Positions 60,201 through 64,000 of a stretch of DNA of 64,000 bases are shown piece after piece (positions within the stretch are counted from its first letter, which is position 1; every line of letters begins with the position of its first letter). The DNA is from Chlorops oryzae. Its lineage: Eukaryota > Arthropoda > Insecta > Diptera > Chloropidae. Location: contig CM035808.1 of assembly GCA_020466095.1 (NCBI GenBank), positions 1,586,190 through 1,650,189 on the forward strand, written 5' to 3'. Under the pieces are notes generated by a model that was not told where the DNA came from, did no database searches, and saw only the letters and a list, made by a program, of their open reading frames with translations. A program made the position numbers and the translations under genes.

Positions 60201-62123
60201 CAGAAGTTTGACTCCGAAATTTCAAATTCATCTCAGAAGTCTCCGAAATTTTCAAAAATTTCATCTCAGAAGTTTGACTCCGAAATTTTCAAAAAATTTC
60301 ATTCTCAGAAGTTATTGACTCCGAAATTTTCAAAAAATTTCATTCTCAGAAGTTTGACTCCGAAATGACTTCGAAATTTCAAAAATTTCATGCTCAGAAG
60401 TTTGACTCCGAAATTTTCAAAATTTTCATTCTCAGAAGTTTGACTCCGAAATGACTCCGAAATTTTCAAAAATTTTCATTCTCAGAAGTTTGACTCCGAA
60501 ATTTTCAAAAAATTTCATGCTCAGAATTTTGACTCCGAAATGAGTCCGAAATTTTAAAAAAATGTGATGCTCAGAAATTTTACACCGAAATGATTCCGAA
60601 AATCAAATAAAAAATTTGAGGTTCGGAAAAATTACTCTAAAATGAATCTTAAGTTTAACAACAACAAAAATTGATTCCATGCATAAGAATTTCATTATTC
60701 AATTCAGCTGTACAGTGGATGTTTATGGGTTAAGCAAACAGTATCTATCATTACATCATGTAACGTCAAAGTCATCAAAACGCGATTCTTTGATTTGAAC
60801 GTCGAAATGAGACGAACGAGAAACATCTCGCCAGACGAAAACGCTCAGATTTTGACGAATTTCCGACAAATCAAACGAATTGCCAGATACCTGACCCGAA
60901 CAGGGCAAACCGCACACCCTCTTCTAAGGAGACACAACTCAAAATTTCTTATTTTTCATAAAACGCAAAAAAGAAAATGCGTCGCAGTGTCAAGCAAAGC
61001 AAGAAGAAAGGCATTGACGGGATGTTCCCGAATTTCACCTTTAAAAATGAAAATGCATTTAACCCAGCCAAGGATAAATGTACGCATAAACGTTTGAAAC
61101 AAGAAAGATCGAGGGTCCTTCTCACAAAAAATTTAATTATGATTTTTTAAAGAAAAATGCAGAATACCTAAAATTAATCAAGTCTTTGGCAGTATGGAAA
61201 AATTATAATTTATATTAACAAAAAAAAAGTAAGGAATATAAACTCACAGCATTGCCATATCGTGCTGGGGTAAATTTTCAGGTATCGCTGATAAATGTTG
61301 GAAGCGGCACAGCATCTCGTCACCTCGACAAGGACAGCTCAAATTGCTATCGGGCCAATCTGTGAAAAGCAAAAGGGGAAAATTAAAATTGAGAAAATTG
61401 AAAAAGGCAAAGCAAAGTGTGAAAGCAATGATGGGGAAAAAAAATAAAAAACAAAAAACAAAATAAAGAAAAGGCACAAGGAGAGAGAGAGAGACATACG
61501 CATCCAATTAGTTTGAGAAACTTTTGAAAACTTGTCTTTTATGACTCGCCCTCACTCTCTGTCAATGAAATGATTTTGCGCGGAATGCGCGTAAAGCGGA
61601 TGCGACAGTTTTAAATTGACAGAAACTTATAATTGCCGTTAATTTCGCTGTCACTCTTCGAAATTATACAAAATGCCATTCAACGCTGCGGTAGCAATGG
61701 CTTGAAGAACAAGAACAGGCGTGATAAACAGAAGCGGAATCGAGCACTTACAGCAATCGCCAATGCGTACATCATCGTGTCGTCCGAATGGCTGCTTTCG
61801 AAAATAATGATCCCAGAATTTTGCATCGACATCATTCAGGCAATTCAGCTCGTCGGAGGAGTCATCACAGTCCGCCTGGCCATCACAGTTGAGCCGTTGC
61901 GGTACACACTGTAATGTTGAATTACAATGGAAGTAACCGACTGGACAGCTGTCCTGTTCATCGGGTGAAATTATGGCATCCGGTTGTAATTCAGTGTCGT
62001 CGGATTCTTCCAGCACCACCGAAGACGCATAAACAGTAGTGGGCAATGTGCTACACACCAATGAGTGCAGTAGGAGTAGACTGTAGACAGGAATGCTTCG
62101 ATTTGATTTTGCCAGGATTGTTA
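39244..62123 (-). CDS. Relaxin-receptor-like LGR (LDLa-LRR GPCR), 5' end missing
   Basis: Leucine-rich-repeat GPCR of the type that binds relaxin/insulin-like peptides; resembles insect Lgr3/Lgr4, not resolved further. Exons: 62123-61752, 61359-61248, 59198-59127, 58810-58733, 58568-58497, 56199-56128, 56010-55939, 47301-47161, 45452-45381, 43433-43287, 43214-43098, 40915-40680, 40584-40469, 40369-40225, 39886-39732, 39675-39602, 39527-39244. All junctions are GT-AG and phase-consistent, giving 777 residues. Exon 1 has a hydrophobic leader and one LDLa module (six Cys, DCDDSSDE). Exons 3-10 carry about ten LRRs, most as 72-bp phase-2 units. Exons 12-17 carry seven TM segments; TM3 ends DRLMSV (DRY-like) and TM7 has NSALNPVLY. 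A surplus base at 40516 breaks DRLMSVTRP. No in-frame ATG lies in or just before exon 1, so an upstream exon is needed. Confidence 0.93.
39906..40190. repeat. ATATAAAAT minisatellite in an LGR intron
   Basis: About 285 bp of TATAAAATA-type units of 9-10 bp, filling most of the intron between the exons ending at 40225 and starting at 39886. Confidence 0.93.
41315..41771. mobile_element. PIF/Harbinger-like MITE, copy 2
   Basis: 457 bp, in the LGR intron upstream of the TM1 exon, flanked by TAA at 41312-41314 and 41772-41774. Very similar to 10788-11248 along its whole length, which implies recent movement. Confidence 0.85.
43681..44964. repeat. Direct duplication of ~530 bp in an LGR intron
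   Basis: Copies at about 43681-44212 and 44434-44964, offset about 753 bp. Both run from ACTGCTTAAATTGAG to ACTTAACAG..TTAC with shared blocks such as AGCCATAGCCTTCTATTG. Divergence is mostly small indels and short substituted stretches. Confidence 0.8.
45706..46636. mobile_element. MITE family B, copy 3, TTAA-flanked
   Basis: The best-preserved copy (931 bp). Inverted termini of about 38 bp run GGGTCTGG..GGTTAAGCAAAGGC..GCGGCATCATG. TTAA lies on both sides (45702-45705 and 46637-46640). The surrounding target is itself palindromic: CCTCATATTTTATA on the left and TATAATATAAAATATGAGG on the right. It interrupts a degenerate copy of the CCCAGC/ACTCCGAAAT satellite element. Confidence 0.85.
48489..48615. 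mobile_element. 127-bp TTAA foldback MITE (CCCTTT family)
   Basis: Two ~60-bp arms face each other: CCCTTAAACGCATATGGGAC on the left and its near-perfect inverse at the right, with TTAA at 48485-48488 and 48616-48619. Almost no unpaired centre. Confidence 0.85.
48986..49254. mobile_element. TTAA-flanked element (CCCTTT family)
   Basis: Inverted ends CCCTTTCACAACC and GGTTGTGAAAGGG, TTAA at 48982-48985 and 49255-49258. Blocks of it also recur at about 48822-48920 and 49430-49520, so the 48.7-49.6 kb region is a cluster of overlapping copies. Confidence 0.68.
50036..51505 (+). CDS. MCRS1: MCRS1-like FHA-domain protein, intronless
   Basis: Resembles microspherule protein 1 (Rcd5 in Drosophila), a nuclear subunit of NSL and INO80 chromatin complexes with a role in centrosome/spindle function. 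The protein is 489 aa, close to the family's usual size. An acidic/Ser-rich N-terminus is followed by an MCRS-type N-terminal domain at about 150-285 (GRWKPTDDLLLI, FTFEEVRHRWNALLYD, RTPKALEKHWRLL), a short coiled coil at about 328-355, and an FHA domain at about 376-474. FHA marks are G394/R395 and S417-R419 (HKISRRQG). The frame is unbroken and lies in an LGR intron on the opposite strand. Lack of introns suggests a retrocopy, but I cannot tell orthologue from paralogue here. The ATG at 50036 is the first in frame; M19 is an alternative. Confidence 0.9.
   Translation: MAAINLRQTEIISYSNVEMGDSLKRFLFSDDEEENKIFTHSASVTRCLSDASRTKRLPSTSGRSWSDAGNGKPLRNSANGSLEKSFDSLSSILTEPNAERKTSSRNSIEGAGAGGVAGGRGGNEAKVMRSNRLQSMKKCTTKKRFALRDSGRWKPTDDLLLIISVLQVNDLEIVWNAAKFSCKFTFEEVRHRWNALLYDELVSRTAKCAIRKLHPEQQEAVYRSVPFSLEEEDLICDIISTERPSLSVFQNLLDRNSGTFFHARTPKALEKHWRLLRKFELLCDQRPNVTKVCAAGEVPPCFENAEIDINMEAEQEPRPPYQGQVDFEMKIVDRQYKRKIRLLEEELRNWMQLIGSPRNGVPIQMVPEFNSSIFAILHGQRLQFAMRTRLITFGRSTEDGEDVDVDLSVEGPVHKISRRQGAIEMRPNGSFWTCNLGKRPFFVDGKPVFPMKTVLVQNNSTFDIFGINFILLINKDLIEEIYFKGLDIN
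51553..51558 (+). terminator. Polyadenylation signal of the MCRS1-like gene
   Basis: AATAAA 48 bp after the stop codon, consistent with a transcribed gene. No poly-A tract follows downstream, so a retrocopy would have to be old. Confidence 0.65.
51999..52669. mobile_element. TTAA foldback element (CCCTTT family) hosting a SINE
   Basis: Inverted ends CCCTTTACCGCATACG and CCCTTTACTCTATG (inverted) with TTAA at 51995-51998 and 52670-52673. The inner arms also pair: CGCACACTAATCAC near 52337 and GTGATTAGTGTGCG near 52568. The SINE at 52051-52300 interrupts the left arm, so the foldback element is the older insertion. Confidence 0.75.
52051..52300 (-). mobile_element. tRNA-derived SINE, 250 bp
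   Basis: On the minus strand the head begins AGTGGCTCTGGGATAGCG. It has an A box (TAGCGTAGGGG) and a perfect B box (GGTTCGATTCC), the internal RNA polymerase III promoter. The body ends in a (CCTA)n tail at 52051-52064. Target duplication: AAATATATATACAT (52037-52050) on the left and AAATATATACAT (52301-52312) on the right, differing by one AT step. A LINE partner is expected but not in the window. Confidence 0.85.
53212..53949. mobile_element. Mariner-type MITE (CAGGGTGTTCCATA)
   Basis: 738 bp with about 45-bp inverted termini starting CAGGGTGTTCCATACT and including GATCAAAAAAA and GGAGGTGATAG, flanked by TA. No transposase remains. The interior between the arms is non-coding. Confidence 0.85.
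54867..54938 (-). tRNA. tRNA-His (GTG)
   Basis: A 72-nt cloverleaf with acceptor stem GCCGTGA/TCACGGC, A box TCGTCTAGTGG, anticodon loop TTGTGGC (anticodon GTG), T arm with GGTTCGAATCC and discriminator A. No intron. It sits in the largest LGR intron. Its 3' flank CAATGTACAAATTGTGCATT is shared with the second copy. Confidence 0.96.
55070..55158 (+). repeat. Type II tRNA-like sequence, degenerate
   Basis: A-box-like TTGGTCGAGTGG and B-box-like GGTTCGAATCT with a long variable region, but the acceptor and anticodon stems pair poorly. Followed by the palindrome TTATTTCAATTGTTATTA and its inverse. Most likely a Ser/Leu tRNA pseudogene or SINE head. Confidence 0.4.
55271..55358 (-). repeat. tRNA-like sequence with hairpin anticodon region
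   Basis: On the minus strand it has B box GGTTCAAATCC, T arm GTGGG/CCCGC, outer pairing GGTTGG/CCGACC and a hairpin GACTTTGA/TCAAAGGTC at the anticodon position. The D arm is shortened and the acceptor stem is irregular, so a functional tRNA is doubtful. Confidence 0.4.
55750..55821 (+). tRNA. tRNA-His (GTG), inverted second copy
   Basis: 72 nt, identical in sequence to the tRNA-His at 54867-54938 but on the opposite strand, with the same stems and GTG anticodon. It shares a nearly identical 3' flank of about 30 bp (a single T/A difference in CAATGTACAA) with the first copy, so one arose by inverted duplication including flanking DNA. Confidence 0.97.
57226..57963. mobile_element. TTAA-flanked MITE, family A, copy 3 (inverted)
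   Basis: 738 bp in the opposite orientation to copies 1 and 2, inside an LGR intron. Perfect 17-bp inverted termini GGGGGTCTTCTCATTGA, TTAA at 57222-57225 and 57964-57967. Confidence 0.9.
59490..60650. repeat. Tandem array of CTCAGAAGTTTGACTCCGAA units
   Basis: About 25-30 units of 36-40 bp in the second LGR intron: CTCAGAAGTTTGACTCCGAA followed by ATTTTCAAAAATTTCATT. Some units carry an extra ATGACTCCGAA. Right-hand units are more uniform than the left-hand ones, which grade into the ATATGAGTCCGAAAT type seen at 14180-15231. Confidence 0.9.
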
Positions 62124-64000
62124 CTGAAACGATAAGAAAAACTCTATGAACTATGTATGCCTTGTTTAAATCAGTGTCCACCGGAAGTAGCTCATCGCAT
62201 CACATTAAAAATGCAAATAGACAATGCGCCACAAATATCCCGTCGGCTTTAACAAAGAAAAAAAATCTGCCTATATTATTGAAGATAAATCTGGCGCCAG
62301 TTAAACCAGAATTTCATTTTCCATTCAATTTGTTATGTAAAACTTTTCAAGCCCGCTTCTCCTCTGCAGTTCTCTATTCCTCTCGAATCGAAAAGAAAAA
62401 TATCTCCGACACGTTTTTATATCCAGAATCGCCCGTCTTCTACCCGGTCTCTGTATGCTTCGCTTCAAAGGCTTGTGGTATGTGCAAGACAATGTGATGT
62501 TTATCCAATAACTAAATTCGAGCCACTACCATGTTGTATAAATTCTTCAATACAGTGGCTCTCAAAATGTGCCACGACCATAAAAAGCTTCCTCAAGCAA
62601 AGCTTCTCCTCCATTTAATTTTAATTTAAAAAATTTGGTAATTTTTAAAAAATCTTTTATGGATTTATCTTGAAATTCCATTGACGGAGAAGCATTTTAA
62701 TTGTGAAAAAGTTTGGGAGCCACTGATTCAAAGCATCAAATGTAAAACAAACCCACGAGCATTCAAGCATTCCATTGAAATAGGAGGATATTAAAAGAAA
62801 TATTGAGTGCTATTTAAAACAATAAGAGTCCTTTGTAAATCGTCCTAGACAACATGTATTGAATGACGTCTGCTTTCTTGGAGTTTCAACACGACCAAAA
62901 CCAAAGGATGAAGTGTGCAGCGTACTAAACCTGATACCGTCATGAACTTTAGACACTCTAAGGCGCCGCTAAGCCGTTTCCAAAAAGTTCATATCTTCAC
63001 ACATGCAAGCACAGCAATTTAAAAAAAAAAAAAAAAATCTCATGCCACGAATGGGTTAACATATTATCTGCAAATAATCTAGACAAAAGAAATCGAACTT
63101 TTTATTCATTGACAAAAAAAAAAAAAAAAATTCTTTATGAAATTTGACCCTTTTGCATCATTGAAGCGTCGAAAGTCAAACCCTTTTGTGTGCGGTGGGC
63201 GATGTTTTTATTAACCCATAAATAAAGTTAATTTTCCCAACTGCCCACTATTGTAACCCAATACTAATCTACAATGTATGCGAAACCAACATGGACTGTA
63301 AAGGGTTAATAAATATTTTTATTCCATCCCAATGCAAGACTCTTTGAAATTTAAGCTTGCTCAGCAAATATTATGCCCCATCGTGCACGAGTGTATCTGG
63401 TGTATCCATAGCCCAAATGGCATAAAAGAGAACAATGCCAATGCCAGTTGCTTCGCAGGATATGGGGCTTTGGTGCTTCATTGTGTGAAAGGACGAGAAA
63501 AATAAAGTTGTAGATTGTGGACTCAATGAATAGAATGGCTCTCTAAACTATTCGCCGAGTCTCGTGTCGACACGTGCCGCAATGAATAACAACAGAATCG
63601 GTGCGGAATGCAGCAGAGAAATTAACTGCTCCATTGTTGGCTTTACGCTCGGATTATGTGATGCTGTAATCGGAGCTATTTATTTGTAATTAAAAAGGAA
63701 ACATATCCGCGACAAGGCTAGAAAATAAAACACAAGACACAATACAATGTAGAACATCAAGGACTTAAGTGCATTGCACTTGCGAAGAATCGCAACGAAG
63801 GCCGTCGTGGGAACAAGAGCCTGATAGTTTCCAGGTGATTTGTTTAAGAGTCCTAGCAGCAGACGACGTGCTTTTGATCTAAGTCCATCTATTAGTCTTA
63901 CAAATCACTGAAAAATTTTTACCTAATTTTTGTATTTTTTATGTCAAATCTCCGATTCTCTGGGCTCTTAAGTCAACTTCCTTTTCACATTCGAATACAG
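62124..64000. other. LGR upstream region, no gene seen
   Basis: It should contain intron and possibly the first LGR exon, whose acceptor partner is at 62124, but no ATG exon with a signal-peptide start and a phase-1 donor could be singled out. A short TTAACCC..GGGTTAA pair occurs at 63211-63309. Confidence 0.45.

Noticed and set aside
62124..62181. Extension of LGR exon 1 upstream to a GTG at 62181
   Set aside because: No ATG in that frame before a stop codon; a good acceptor (GTTTCAG) at 62124-62130 makes an upstream exon more likely.
63211..63309. Short TTAACCC..GGGTTAA element
   Set aside because: Only about seven terminal bases match in inverted orientation; could be chance or a very old relative of the CCCTTT group.
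1..64000. CRISPR arrays, operons, rRNA genes
   Set aside because: The tandem repeats lack regular unique spacers and the genes contain spliceosomal introns; nothing prokaryotic or ribosomal was seen.

Overview
This window looks like nuclear DNA of a fly (Diptera, probably Brachycera). It is AT-rich, intron-containing and crowded with DNA transposons. The evidence is an RR-1 cuticle protein gene, GT-AG introns of 57-76 bp in two of the genes, an LDLa-LRR receptor of the insect relaxin-receptor type, a full-length DD34D mariner, and repeats built on the (TA)n / GATCTAGCCATG / (GTCT)n core known from dipteran mini-me and DINE-like elements. The species cannot be named from this sequence.

Layout, left to right. 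0.5-1.3 kb holds a TTAA-flanked MITE. 1.84-2.76 kb holds a four-exon cuticle protein gene on +. 3.5-9.3 kb holds a mariner relic, a second MITE family, and an intact mariner (transposase on -) whose 5' leader carries a 177-bp MITE. 10.8-19.7 kb has no recognised gene but has a PIF-like MITE and a satellite-like array inside short inverted termini. 19.7-28.9 kb holds two coding exons of an unrecognised gene on -, joined in matching phase across an 8.4-kb intron that contains a Helentron/DINE-like element with a 101-bp tandem repeat. 29-36 kb has 5' flanking sequence of that gene and more repeats. 36.15-37.48 kb holds a two-exon zinc carboxypeptidase on +. 39.24-62.12 kb holds the largest gene, a relaxin-receptor-like LGR on -. 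I could place 17 coding exons with consistent phase at every junction; the first exon with the start codon is missing. Its introns hold an intronless MCRS1-like gene (+), two tRNA-His genes in inverted orientation, a tRNA-derived SINE and several MITEs. 62.1-64 kb shows no gene.

Recurring theme: four of the host genes (cuticle protein, carboxypeptidase, LGR, unrecognised - strand gene) each need exactly one surplus base removed to restore a clean family match or phase. The MCRS1-like gene and the mariner transposase are uninterrupted. Either the assembly carries +1 errors or several loci are damaged.

The genes do not form an operon or pathway. The relationships visible are nesting (genes and tRNAs inside LGR introns) and transposon-in-transposon insertion. 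The most interesting points are a MULE-like MITE that supplies part of a new upstream ATG to the mariner transposase, a three-monomer (303-bp) higher-order repeat in the Helentron-like element, several MITE families flanked by TTAA, one of them in the centre of a palindrome, and a lysine at the substrate-specificity position of the carboxypeptidase.
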